NCBI GenBank assembly: GCA_003956705.1
Contig: QZCP01000209.1
Span: 1-64,000 of the forward strand
Reading direction: 5' to 3'
DNA length: 64,000 bases
Origin: Brevipalpus yothersi
Taxonomy: Eukaryota; Arthropoda; Arachnida; Trombidiformes; Tenuipalpidae
Shown here: positions 1-10,994 of the stretch, one piece after another
Numbering within the stretch: position 1 is the stretch's first letter
Layout: every line of letters starts with the position of its first letter
Translations under genes and position numbers: made by a program
Notes under the pieces: generated by a model
The model's input: the letters and a program-made list of their open reading frames with translations, nothing else
Database searches by the model: none
What the model was told of the DNA's origin: nothing

Positions 1-363
1 TATATATATATATATATAATCTCAGAAATGGAGTGAAAAATTTTTTTTATCTTCATTTTTATGATCCAAGATAAAAAAATAAGTTGAATTACAAGTTCTA
101 TTCGTTTTCTGGTAAAAATAATAATCATTTCCAAAAATGCACGATTATCAGTCAGGATAAAAAAATTCAAAATCTCGGTGCTTCTAATGGGACAACAAAT
201 CGCAAGTTCCATGTTTACCAAAAATAATTCTTTTTTTTCATTTCATTTTTTTTGAATTATGATTCATAACATTAAAGAATAGAGGATTTAATAGCACTTC
301 ATAAGAAAAAATAAGTAAAATGTATCAAACTAGAGTAAATTACATCACCACTGAATTTTTGTT

Positions 364-1376
364 TCATCTGAACCTGTCATACTGGACATGATGATTGTAT
401 GTTTTATAATCGTCTACACTATGAATATTTTTGTTTCTATTCGTTCTTGGGTAGTGACCATTTCCATACTGATAGTTGTTATTATTTCCATACTGGTAGT
501 TATAATTACCACTTCCAGAATGATAATTATTATTTCCATATCCATACTGATAGTTGCTACTTTCAAAATTCTGATAGTTGCTATTCCCTTCTCCATATTG
601 ATTGTTCATACCTCCATACCCAGGCTGATAGTTCGAAGCACCAGGTCCAAATTGATAGTTGTTATTAATAATATAAAACGGCTGATCACTGAGAGTGGCC
701 CAGATTATGATAGGTATACAAATGATGATATAGAAATAGGCAAAAATTACTAGTCCAAGGTACAATACGATTAGCGAAAAAATGATGAAGCGTCTCCGTA
801 TATTGTGAGATCTTTGGCTCACAGTCGTCGTAGATAGTGAATTTGGTTTCGTTGTATACTTCAGCAAACTTTTCAATGATATTGGAACTTTTTTGAGGGA
901 TTTCAAAGGTTTGATCAATCTTGACTTCACTCCTTCTAGCACGTTTGATGGAATTCTCTTGCCAAGTTCTCTGAGTTTAGACTTGTAAGTTCTCTTATTT
1001 TTGCTTATCTCACGCCAAAAAGCAGGAAGCATCTTGCTCTTATCCAAATCATCAATACTTTTAGCTCCTTCGATGATATTTCTTAATTCATCACTATTTT
1101 CAAATATTTATAAGGACATGGCTTTACATTCGTCTGCGGTTGCAGGGTCCAATTTGTCCATACCATTTTCTTCCATAATCTTCTTCTTGTCGGTTTTGTT
1201 GATATCACCAATAGGACCCGGAAATTCGCCCGTTTTGATAATATCACCGATAATACCTCCATGTTCTGCTCAGAACTATTGCTCGCTGAACATAGAGCTT
1301 GGAAACCGAATGAAAAAATTTGAATGATTCTCATTTCCAGCTTACAGGAAGCTTGAAAACAAAAACTGGTATCCAA
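364..1376 (-). pseudogene. Broken copy of GYN-rich membrane protein family
   Basis: This is a paralogue of the copy at 2809-3906. It reads on the minus strand from a likely start at 1334 (or 1376) through a hydrophobic leader ending near a CSA cleavage-like site. A helical domain follows that shares long stretches with the other copy, for example DINKTDKKKIMEENG. Two lesions break it: a one-base shift near 1255-1262 and an in-frame TAA at 1108-1110, where the paralogue has a CAG codon. Downstream the frame is open for 227 codons (1047-364) and keeps the domain end (DKSKMLPAFWREI), a membrane segment of about 25 residues and a tail rich in Asn, Tyr and Gly. The stop is at 364. The intact 3' half could still be expressed from the methionine at 1047, but loss of the leader argues for a pseudogene. 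No known family is recognised. Confidence 0.6.
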
Positions 1377-2344
1377 TCAATTCAGAACCGGGAAATTTTT
1401 CCTTTGTATTTATAACGGTAGATATATCTTTCAAGCCCTCTGAGGCTTTTGGTGGGCCAAACATTTGTCAAAAAAATCGGGAAATCAAGGGAAAACATTA
1501 GTACAAAATTTCAATGCCTGAAGCCTGCAGCTTTCTAATTGAATAGATTATCAGAGTACCATATCTCAAACTTCAGATAGAATATGAGTGAAATATCGAT
1601 TCCAATATTATAAGCGAAAAATGTCACCTGTACAGAAAATCAGAGGATGATTGGAGTGAGCGTCACCTTGATGCATATCAGATCAATTCGATATTAGCAG
1701 AGATTGGGTTGGATTACAATTCAAAATCTTCATATTTGAATTGAGGAAAATTCTGATGGAATGGTGCCTTCCTTAGTGACAGATATGATCTTCAGATATG
1801 CTTGTATCTTCAGATACAGTATAAATATTAATAAGATGAGATACCATAATTAGATATTGATCCTATTATTCATGATCAATAACGGTGAATATATTCCTCA
1901 GCAGCTCATCAATTCATTAAGAATTTCCGACTAATTGAGTTGGCTAAAGTTCGTTGAAGGCTTTTGAGCGGCAGAAAGTTTGGATACAAGAAAATTTAGA
2001 CTCAAAATTCTCACTCCTTCATCACCAAGCACTTTTCCTCCGACTCACAAGATGCTTTCAGACGAGGAAGCTATGATGGATTGGCTTCTAGGAGTATTCA
2101 TTGAGAATATGAAAGAAAATGAAAGAAAATGAAAGAAAATTAATATGCCCCTCAAAGTACATCTAAGGTATTAGACTGATCTTCCCAAAAATCTCAATCA
2201 TCTCAGAAATTCAAATTTTTCGGCCACAAAACCATTCACCAAAAACAGGAAGGCTTATTTATTGAATAGGATCATTGGTGAATAAAAATTGGTAAAATGT
2301 GTCATGCAGAGAAAATTAACCCAATATCGACTTTTTTGCATCAT

Positions 2345-2520
2345 TTTAACCACTCATACTGGATATGATGTACTGATGGTATCTCCCTTGAAGCTTCATA
2401 CCCTTGATTTTGGGTGTTAGTATTACTGGTACCATACTGATGATTGCCGGACCAACCTTCTTTCTGAACTGAGTAGCTTCCATCGCCGTGTTGATAATTG
2501 TAATTTCCTAATGAAGCAAA
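2345..2520 (-). pseudogene. Tail-exon fragment of the GYN-rich family
   Basis: Minus-strand translation gives a Gly/Tyr/Asn/Gln-rich stretch that ends in HHIQYEWLK and a stop. The broken copy at 364 ends in HHVQYDRFR and a stop, so this is a third copy of the C-terminal tail. No upstream domain is found between 2520 and the next copy. It may be an orphan relic or an alternative last exon of the gene at 2809-3906, with which it shares strand and order; a transcript would be needed to tell. Confidence 0.45.
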
Positions 2521-2808
2521 AGTTTTACTTCAAAAAAGTGCAATAGCTGATGTTTACAATATAGCACAGGTACTGTATCAGATTGCACCTTCCCTCTGGA
2601 ATTTTAATAAACCTATATGATATCTCACTGACCACACCAAGCAACCCTCTCAACACTCTCCCAATACGGGCACCAAGTGCTCAGAAAGCATCAAGTGCCA
2701 GAAGATCAGTAATCGTCAGATGTATCTCCCGATGTGATCAGTCAGTCCATTTGAATTTTTACAAAAGTTCCTATTTCCTCATTCAATACACATAATCGAA
2801 TACACCAA

Positions 2809-3906
2809 TCAATGAAAAAAATTTTTCGAAACAAGAGATACATCTTCTAAAGTGACCAGTTTGCCATCAGAACCTGTAAAAACGGCCATAGAGCACACCA
2901 ATTTGGACACATCGAAAGGCCATCTCCGCACAGAAAAGAGAGAAGAGGAAAATTAATCAATTGTTGTTCACTTACCTCCTTCAAAACCACCGTTACCATA
3001 ATTGTTATCATGATTGTTACCATAATTATTACCGTAGTTAGCACCATGACTATTACCATAATTGCCGTGACCGTTGCCATAATTATTACCGTAGTTAGGA
3101 CCATGATTGTTACCGTAGTTATTGCCATAGCCGTAGCCGTAACCTTTACCGTAACTGCCGTGACTGCCGTGACTTTGTAGGTTGCTGATTCCAATCATCC
3201 AGGCTACTGTTTTGACCATTTGGGACCATATTATCAGGGGTATGATAACAATTATGTAGAAGAAAGTGAAAAGTATCATTCCGATGCACATCAAGATCAA
3301 CGAAAATAAGGTCATTATGAAGCGTTTCCGTACATTGTGAGATCTTTGGGTGACAGCGGTTGTAGATGGTGATGGGGATTTCTTAGAGGGTAGGAACAAA
3401 TTTTTCAATGTTCCTGGAATTTTTTCAATTGATCTCAAAGATTTGACCAACTTTGATCTCATTTTTTCGGCTACATTCGTTGGAACTTTAGTGGTCAGTT
3501 CTGTGAGCTTAGGCTCGTAAGATTTCTTATTTCTACCAATCTCACGCCAAAAAGCAGGAAGCATCTTGCTTTTATCCAAATCATTGGGACTTTTGGCCCC
3601 TTCAACAATGCTTCTCAATTCATCACTATTTTCAAAAATCTGTAAGGACATGGCTTTGCACTCGTCGGCAGTTCCCGGATCCAATTTGTCCAGACCATTT
3701 TCCTCCATAATCTTCTTTTTATCGGTTTTGTTGATATCACCAATAGGATCCAGAAAATGGCCCAATTTGATTATGTCGTCGATAACACCTTCAAAATTGC
3801 TTCGCTCAGAGCCATTGTTTGCTGAACATTTCACAACAAAACTAAGTAGAAAAATCGGTAAGATTTTTGGTTCCAGGACTCGACAGACTTTGATATCAAA
3901 AACCAA
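2809..3906 (-). CDS. Secreted/membrane protein with Gly-Tyr-Asn repeat tail
   Basis: Unrecognised family. The main exon (about 3906 to 2976) encodes a hydrophobic leader ending in KCSA, a charged helical domain of about 170 residues, one strong membrane segment near residues 193-222 and then a low-complexity tail of GNNYGN and GYGYG units. A good donor (GAG followed by GTAAGTG) lies at 2975. A TTTTTACAG acceptor ends at 2874, and the phase is kept into a last exon (2873-2809) that adds about 21 residues. The start is unclear: the frame has no ATG at the leader, where the paralogue at 1334 has one. Either translation starts in an unseen upstream exon or the start codon is lost. The domain is shared at high identity with the broken copy at 364-1376, which shows local duplication. 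The function is unknown; the tail looks like a sticky or structural extracellular or cytosolic segment. Confidence 0.6.
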
Positions 3907-4475
3907 ATTTCAGAGAAAAATAGCAACCATATTAATGGATTCACTAATTGTTGATGTTTTTATATCAACATATCAAGATATGTGTCTTCCGAGAATTTCA
4001 AGCAGCCAATTAGTATTTGTTCGAAGAAGGTTGAAAGTGAGGGTAAAGCATGATTACATATTCCTAATACTTGCCGCTTACAGTTTCCAGATGAATAGAT
4101 TAATTATCAAAGTATCATATCTCAAACTTTCTGAAGCACTGGAGTAAGGTATCGACTTCAATGTTTGGAGCGAAGAACGTTTTTTGTACAGATAATTACT
4201 GGAAGATGGTACAAACAAGCTTTGTTTCCGTCAAGGTTGGATCAAGTTGATGATGATCGAGTTTCGAGGGTTCAAGATTTTAGTGTTTTTAGTGTTTTGT
4301 GTGCCGTGAGGCTGGGTCAATTCTATGATCTCCATTTGAACGGTGTCTCTTTCGATTACGGATATTTTTCACCTTTTTTGATTGCTAGAATGTTAATAAG
4401 GCATCTCGGTGATGAAATACTGATTCCTATAGTTGCATTCTAGACTCACAGTTTAACAGTAGGTACCAATGGTAC

Positions 4476-4950
4476 TGTTACACAACCATAAGTTTAATGG
4501 GAAGATTGTCTGAATGATGTTCAACACCAACACAAACACCTCCACTTGGTGGTTGTTTGAGAGTTCGACGGCTTATGATGAGAATTAGTATCGAAGATTG
4601 CTTAACCCGAAGTGAATCACAATATTGAGAAGATTTTATTCTCCAATGTTGACATAGGTAGACCTAGGGCAAGTATACGCACACAATTTAGGACCAAATG
4701 AACTAATTCGATTTTACTCACTTAGTTAATCAATTACACAAGCTTTTAGTTATCATATTTTGAGAGATCATCAACTTGTCTCTATGACTTTCTGAAGAAC
4801 TGTGTTTTCTTATTATCCATACATGATTATCAACTCATATATATCCCATACTCGTATGATCGTGAGTCAAGGGATGAGAGAGAGCAATTGCTAGCTAGAG
4901 CAACCTCTACTTAGTGGTGCTCATGATATGATGATATTGGATACCTCACA
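4476..4950 (-). repeat. 3' LTR of E1
   Basis: 475 bp, apparently identical to 7820-8294. It is terminated by TG...CA and preceded by the duplicated GTAC. Confidence 0.92.
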
Positions 4951-5200
4951 TATCCCTCGCCTTAAGATAATATTCATCTTCTCCAAGAACATGAATATTA
5001 ATTATCAAAAACAATATCAGCATATCAATGAGGACCTAGAGCACTTTGGCTGTTTTACAAAATTATCTTAATTCTCAGATTCCTTTTCCGATGCTTTGAC
5101 TCAAGCTTATAATGAGTTCCTTTTTTTTGACTTTAGACACCTCAACTTTGTGGTAGTCTTTTCTCTATGGAATTCTTTCTTTCCGAGTTTTTCTGATAAC

Positions 5201-5446
5201 CTATTGATCTGAACTTGAGTCAGTAGAGTGAGAGAGTTTGACACCTTTTTCATGGCTGTCCCAATCCGAACTTCTTTTGTTCGTGAGGTCACAATCAGCA
5301 TACATCCATGAATTATGGACATCTAAAAGAAACATCATTTTTTTGATGATTTGATCATCAGACCATTTTCCTACCCTTAGTAGTTGAGACACTTGTAGTC
5401 TTTTCCATATGAACACCTTATTCATTTGGCTGTTCATCATGGACAT
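5201..5446 (-). CDS. E1 candidate second ORF (81 aa)
   Basis: An ATG at 5446 follows immediately after CCAATTCAG, which resembles a splice acceptor. In elements E2 and E3 a second ORF also begins right after an AATTTCAG or CATTTCAG. The 81 residues are mixed and hydrophilic, and I see only weak positional resemblance to the PWWE ORF of E2 and E3 (a VFIWKRL stretch near the start). A second minus-strand frame overlaps its end and runs to 5107, so a longer ORF may have been broken by a frameshift. The call rests on position and the acceptor-like site rather than on homology. Confidence 0.35.
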   Translation of the reverse strand: MSMMNSQMNKVFIWKRLQVSQLLRVGKWSDDQIIKKMMFLLDVHNSWMYADCDLTNKRSSDWDSHEKGVKLSHSTDSSSDQ

Positions 5447-5668
5447 CTGAATTGGTCCTCTTTGATCCAAATCATTTCATCATAATATTCATCATTTTCA
5501 TAATACAATATCAGTGATTGTACCTCCATAAACCTCTACTTCATGTCAGTTCACATGGTTTTTTTCTCATTAAACACTTGCAGAAAATTTTGATCATATT
5601 TCTATCCATCAATCCCATTCGAATGAAAATGTAGGTGCTCAAGTCAACAGTTCTTGATCTTGATCAGT

Positions 5669-7735
5669 TTATTCAGACAGCTCCATTGGTGCTAGTCTTT
5701 TCTTCCTCTTCGACTTGAAATCTCGATATCCAGCTTCTCCTGATATCGGATTTTTGGGCATCATATTTTTCCGAATTCTCGTTGTTTTTTTTTTCTTTTT
5801 CACTCTCCCATTCGGAATCTTATCTACGAGCCTTTCCAGCCGGTAGAAAAAATACCAGAGCATGATGATGAGAGATGAGAATATCAATAAAAAACTAGAG
5901 GCAATATTCTCTATCGAGTTAGAAAATTCTTTCACCAGCTCATCAAGATCATCAATTGTTTTCGATGATATGGTAATCTGATTAGATTTCCGATTCACCT
6001 CATCATCCAATTTCAGCTCTTCTATTTGGATGACAGAACTGGTCACTAACTTGAGTGATTTGAGAGACTCCTGAGCTTGAATTTCATCAGCTTTTGGTTC
6101 TATTCTTGTCTCCACTCCGACAGAATCTGGACATTCAGCTCCAACTTGGCACTGATCCTCACTCGATACTTCATCAATTTCTGGAGCTACGTCTTTTTCA
6201 TCCAGATTTTGAGCATCTTCATTGTCCAGAGATGTTGAAAACTTATCATCGAAAGTACAAGTGAAGCAACTGAAGCAGAAAGATCTGCTTTCTCTTTCGA
6301 CACCTCCATTGGCAGTGTCGTGACCAATGTACATACTTGATGTCCACTGTTCTGAACGAGCTCGATTATAACCAGTATTTCCACTGAAAACTGGAGTATC
6401 ATCCAGCTCTGTCTGAAAGCTTCTTTCATTATTCAGACTGCTGGAATATTTGCGAGTCTCTCGATTTTGGACTGAATCATGTTTCTTATCTAGTGCAGCT
6501 TTCTCGTTCACCTCTGATTTCTCCACCTGTGTATTGCAATCTGTGCGAGAATCTTTTTCATCAAAGTTAAAAAACTTGAAAAATTTGTTCTTTTTCATCT
6601 TATTCAAGTTTTCACCATAGTTCCCATTGTTTGAACTATTCCCATTAGAATGATCACCTCCATCAGGGTTAATTTTCATTCTCTGCTCTCGACCTCCTCC
6701 ATCATTATCTGGCTTGTAGTTTCTACAATGAGCACCTTCACTTGATGGTTGCTCTTTCCTGCTTCTGTCGAGCTTACGAGTGAATTTTCTCGCTTTACCT
6801 CTGAATGCAATGATGAACTTATCTTCATCTTCGATGCATCCCTCATCTTGGAGATCACATCTTAGCTCATATGGAAGTGTATCGATGCATCGTTGTATCA
6901 CCAATGAAATATCAGCTGACCCACTGAGACCTCTCATTAGTCTCTTTACCTTGCAATAGTGGTCAGTAGGATCGATATTAGACTTCCATCTCAGTTCACT
7001 CAGCTCACAGCTGTATCTGTTTTTCAATTTCTCAGAGCAACTCCTTCGCCTCAGCTCTGCGATGAAGTTCTCTGCTCCAATTGATGGATTAGCCAGAGTG
7101 ATATTGTCGGCAGTTCTTCTTCTCTCACTGTCCAATAGACTTTTGATCTTCGTGATCCATGTTGTTTGCTTTGGATCAACATCTCTCAGCTTACATATGA
7201 TATCGTCTAGCCACTCATTTACATCATCATTCCTAGTGAGTGGTGCTGGTCTTACTTCGAACCACAACAACGTTGATGTAGGTTCAATTGCCAATGAATC
7301 CTCTCCCCCTTTACTTGGACGAGAATTCAGTTCTAACGCGATTGATAAGCGTGTCTTTAGCGCTGGTAACAAAGTAGAGCTTCTAATATCCTCAATTGTT
7401 GCCTTCTCAAGTAATTCCATCTGAACAAATCCGGATTCTAATATCACTTTGATATCATTCTCGAAGAATCTCTGGGATCTGTACCACTGAATTACTTCTG
7501 GAACAGGATCCAAAAACACATCATCTATTGGCTTGTCTACTGCAAAGGATTCTGAGACACCATAAGCAATAGCATGATTGTTAATGGCCTTGAGAGACAA
7601 TTTCTCCAATCGACTTTTTGATTTCAATCGTACATCTTGACAATTGAAACTATCCAGCAACTTGATTAAGCTCTCTTCACTTTCCTCAATCAGAATGATT
7701 CCATCTGATGACTGGTCATCACTATTTTGACTCAT
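5669..7735 (-). CDS. gag: E1 Gag-like protein with C-terminal membrane segment
   Basis: This is an uninterrupted 688-codon ORF from ATG 7735; the frame is open a little further upstream but only through a TTG. Residues of roughly 180-330 resemble the retrotransposon Gag capsid region: a W-rich start, then helices with ELRW and RCIDTLPYEL. The middle is low-complexity, rich in Asn, Gly and Lys. A short Cys cluster (FCFSCFTC) stands in the place of a zinc knuckle, but no canonical CCHC is present. Near the C-terminus is a hydrophobic segment (FLLIFSSLIIMLWYFFY) followed by a KKKKK basic tail. A membrane anchor in Gag is unusual for LTR elements and is shared with E2 and E3. No pol frame overlaps or follows. 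Confidence 0.8.
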   Translation of the reverse strand: MSQNSDDQSSDGIILIEESEESLIKLLDSFNCQDVRLKSKSRLEKLSLKAINNHAIAYGVSESFAVDKPIDDVFLDPVPEVIQWYRSQRFFENDIKVILESGFVQMELLEKATIEDIRSSTLLPALKTRLSIALELNSRPSKGGEDSLAIEPTSTLLWFEVRPAPLTRNDDVNEWLDDIICKLRDVDPKQTTWITKIKSLLDSERRRTADNITLANPSIGAENFIAELRRRSCSEKLKNRYSCELSELRWKSNIDPTDHYCKVKRLMRGLSGSADISLVIQRCIDTLPYELRCDLQDEGCIEDEDKFIIAFRGKARKFTRKLDRSRKEQPSSEGAHCRNYKPDNDGGGREQRMKINPDGGDHSNGNSSNNGNYGENLNKMKKNKFFKFFNFDEKDSRTDCNTQVEKSEVNEKAALDKKHDSVQNRETRKYSSSLNNERSFQTELDDTPVFSGNTGYNRARSEQWTSSMYIGHDTANGGVERESRSFCFSCFTCTFDDKFSTSLDNEDAQNLDEKDVAPEIDEVSSEDQCQVGAECPDSVGVETRIEPKADEIQAQESLKSLKLVTSSVIQIEELKLDDEVNRKSNQITISSKTIDDLDELVKEFSNSIENIASSFLLIFSSLIIMLWYFFYRLERLVDKIPNGRVKKKKKTTRIRKNMMPKNPISGEAGYRDFKSKRKKRLAPMELSE

Positions 7736-7819
7736 CCTGCAACACCACTTGGAGTTAGCAGCTTCTTCTATCCTCTTCAATTCCAACTCTTAAAATAAAC
7801 CGAAACACGGGGCACCATA

Positions 7820-8294
7820 TGTTACACAACCATAAGTTTAATGGGAAGATTGTCTGAATGATGTTCAACACCAACACAAACACCTCCACTTGGTGGTTGT
7901 TTGAGAGTTCGACGGCTTATGATGAGAATTAGTATCGAAGATTGCTTAACCCGAAGTGAATCACAATATTGAGAAGATTTTATTCTCCAATGTTGACATA
8001 GGTAGACCTAGGGCAAGTATACGCACACAATTTAGGACCAAATGAACTAATTCGATTTTACTCACTTAGTTAATCAATTACACAAGCTTTTAGTTATCAT
8101 ATTTTGAGAGATCATCAACTTGTCTCTATGACTTTCTGAAGAACTGTGTTTTCTTATTATCCATACATGATTATCAACTCATATATATCCCATACTCGTA
8201 TGATCGTGAGTCAAGGGATGAGAGAGAGCAATTGCTAGCTAGAGCAACCTCTACTTAGTGGTGCTCATGATATGATGATATTGGATACCTCACA
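7820..8294 (-). repeat. 5' LTR of E1
   Basis: 475 bp and apparently identical to the left copy. It is followed by the GTAC duplication on the plus strand, and the primer-binding site (7800-7817) adjoins it. Confidence 0.92.
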
Positions 8295-8298
8295 GTAC

Positions 8299-9230
8299 AT
8301 TTCTCTTAAGATTATTGAATTAGTGTTCAATCGTTCCACCTGATTGACGATGTTTTCGGACAACCTAATTTTTTCCATGGAGAATTGTCGTCATAATTCC
8401 ATAAGCAATTGATATTAATATCAGCATAGTTCAAGTGTAAAAATTAGGATATTTAAATTGTTCAAAATATTGAGTTTTTGCATTTTCATCATCAAACACA
8501 TTCCTCTCGACCAACAGATGAGTAAGTTTTGCTAGGTTGGAATCTGAAAGTAATCGTTGAAAATATGATTCATGCTTGTGTTATCTATGGGAAAAAAATA
8601 TCAAGAGATAGGAATGTAACGTATTCACGTTTTTCAGAGGAGTCATACATTAATATTTGAGTGTATCGAGAGGTATTTTTGGGCTCGAACCAAAACCTAC
8701 TCGAAAACAATTTTAGCGTAAGAATGAATAGAATAATATCGAATAATGCTCAACTTTCACACCCGAAAGGGATAGATCAACTTGATTGTTGATTAATAAC
8801 TTGATTCCAGATAAACTTGATAATCGTGGGTTGATTTAATATAATATGGATGAGAGAAAATTCCGAAGAACAAAATTGGGTTCACAGAGAATTGATTGAA
8901 CTGTTTGGAAACGTTCTGGTGAACTGTGTCTTTTTCATTCATTACAATACCTTTTTATACCCCTGAGCATGGAGCAAACTTGAGTGAGACGAGTGACGAT
9001 CATTCCCCTTATTTGGAAGATGAATCTTCCCTGAGAAATTATTCGAAGGGAAGAAGGAAGAGGACGAGAAAGAGTCAAAAGCTGGGAAGGGTTGTTTTTC
9101 CAGCCTATGAAGATAGAGCTTGAACCACCTATTTCCTTGGGAAACTCAAATGATTCGACTTCTCATCGATTTAGAATCGGAAGGAGATCTTGTGAGAGGA
9201 AGACAGAGAGAATGTTTATGGAAGTAGAAT
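8299..9230. other. Intergenic, no supported gene
   Basis: AT-rich sequence. A 65-codon plus-strand frame (8926-9123) starts with ATG and ends in a basic run (GRRKRTRKSQK), but it has no homologue here and no splice context, so I do not call it a gene. Confidence 0.4.
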
Positions 9231-10670
9231 AGGATGGAACAGAGAGAGAGAGAGAGTGTGTGTGTGTGTTATGATCTCAATTTTGTCCGTCACCGGAAGG
9301 TGATGACTTATCATGGGTTATTCGAGGTATATTTTAGCTATATAGTACTCCGGGTGACTCCACCCGATTTCCTAGTCCAATGGCCAGACTCTTTTCGGGT
9401 TCCCAGTCAATTGAGCTCCCAGAGGCTGTCCAGCCATACAGAAAAGGAAATTTCTATTAGATTGCTATTTTGCATGATGACAATATGGGTCGATGATTTG
9501 TAGAGGGAGAAGAGAAAAGAAATAAATCGAGTTGGGGAAAAAGAGACTATAAGATTGTGATCTAGGAGAGAGAGATATAGCTGAGATATCTCGGTGAACG
9601 TCTGAGCTAATTTGGGTGACAGTCTGTGGTATCCTGGTGATAGACTGTGATATACTGATGATAGACTGTGATATATTGAGAACAGACTGTGATATATTGA
9701 TGATAGACTGTGATATACTGAGAACGGACTGTGATATCCTGGAGATAGCACAGTCTTTAAGAATATCGAATGGAAAGGAAGAGGAGGGAAAGAGAAGATA
9801 GAAGGTTGAAAGGTTTGAAGGTTTGGAAGTTTGGAGGCTTATGGTTTACTAGTATGTCTCGTAGGAGAATTCACCATCAGGAATAGCTGGAGAATGGCTA
9901 TGGGATTAGTCGAGGGAAGGAGATAGAAAATTCCAGGAGGGGAATAGTGGTAAAGAAGAAAAGAAAAGAGAAAAGAAAAGAAAAGAAAGTTAAGGCTAAA
10001 AGCCTTACCTGTATCAATGTGACTTTCTGGTTTCGATTTGGGTTTGTATGTGTGTTTTCTACAAATTGAGACAATTGGTATGTTCAGTTTCGGAACGGAA
10101 GAGAAACGCTGACTGAATCCGTGTTTACACCAACTGAAGTTGCTGAATGTTTCAGAAGTGTCGATTTCGGCACAATAAACACACACTCTGAGAATGGTTC
10201 ACCTATCTATTCCAACCAACAATTGGTTCGATTGCTATGGGTACACACACAACTTTTGCTGGTGGAGATGAGGACAGAAAGTCACTATCGATGAAAGTGG
10301 TGAAAAGGAGTTGCGAGGTTTAACACACACACAGGTGAAGGATTAGGGTGGAGAGATAAGGATGAGAACAAAAAGATGATCAGAAGAACGAAGATTTAAA
10401 AAAAAGGATAATTGAAGGTACAACAAGAGAAAGGTTGAGAACGAGAAGGAAAAAGAAGAGTCAATATTGCAGCGTTTGAACGGGAGAGAAAGAAAAAAAA
10501 AGACAAGGTAAAAGAATAATCAGCAAGAGAGAAAAAAAAGGTCTGTGAAAGTTTTCCTCATGAGAGAAGATGAGAGAGAAAGTAATAAGCTGATAAGGTC
10601 AGCAACAAATCAACTCTTCCCATAAGTTTGTAAGCGAGAGAGAGAAATTTTCCATCTGAGGCCAAACCAC
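9231..10670. other. Purine-rich low-complexity region, possible minus-strand 5' gene region
   Basis: The plus strand is strongly GA-rich, with AG and TG microsatellites near 9239-9270 and AAAGAAAAG runs near 9960 and 10,440-10,550. The minus strand is therefore pyrimidine-rich. On the minus strand a stretch of about 59 codons (10,190 down to 10,010) is open, has an upstream TTCTCAG acceptor-like site, and ends in ACAG followed by GTAAGG, a good donor at about 10,008. This could be an internal exon or a 5'-UTR exon of an unidentified minus-strand gene. I could not find its partner exons. Confidence 0.35.
9621..9746. repeat. 21-bp tandem repeat, six units
   Basis: Six units of 21 bp share the core GACTGTGATAT. 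Units 2 and 4 end GATGAT and units 3 and 5 end GAGAAC, so there is a 42-bp higher-order period. Because 21 is a multiple of three, the array is open in more than one frame (for example repeated IDCDIL). I take that as a by-product of the period, not as evidence of a gene. Confidence 0.85.
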
Positions 10671-10994
10671 ATCTCTCTATCCTCCGGCTAATGGTTCTTC
10701 CTCCTTCCCGAAGTTAATCGATCATGACGATCAGCATCCTGTTTAGCTGGAAACCCTCCAAGTTTGGAAGTTCTCTCTCGCAACCAAAACACCTCATCAC
10801 AAGTGGAATTTTTTTCGTCTCGAATTTGAGCATTTTCCGAGTGAATAATTTTCACATCACCTTAAACATTGCGGCATGCTCAACACATTTATAAGTTGTG
10901 GAAAAGAATGGAAATTATCCACTAGAGCTCTTCTCATCTGTATATTTCCAGAGATTGTGCTCATGATGATTTTCAATTGAAGTTAATATTCATC

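Larger units (their letters stand above)
4476..8294 (-). mobile_element. LTR retroelement E1, Gag-only, minus orientation
   Basis: Two 475-bp direct repeats (4476-4950 and 7820-8294) appear identical by eye, start TGTTAC and end CTCACA. They are flanked by GTAC at 4472-4475 and 8295-8298, a 4-bp target duplication. Read on the minus strand, the 5' LTR is the right one. A primer-binding site, TGGTGCCCCGTGTTTCGG, lies at 7817-7800, two bases from it, and a purine-rich tract abuts the left LTR. The interior holds one long Gag-like ORF and a small second ORF. No protease, reverse transcriptase, RNase H or integrase is visible, so the element depends on enzymes in trans. Identical LTRs imply a recent insertion. 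Confidence 0.92.

Noticed and set aside
1..18. (TA)n at the window start
   Set aside because: A simple dinucleotide run cut by the window edge, with no evidence for a larger feature.
9621..9746. CRISPR-like appearance of regular repeats
   Set aside because: Units are contiguous 21-mers without spacers, in eukaryotic DNA, so this is a simple tandem array.
9616..9801. A repeat-coded 61-codon frame with IDCDIL units
   Set aside because: The frame is a by-product of a 21-bp tandem period and is also open on the other strand; no start or splice context supports it.
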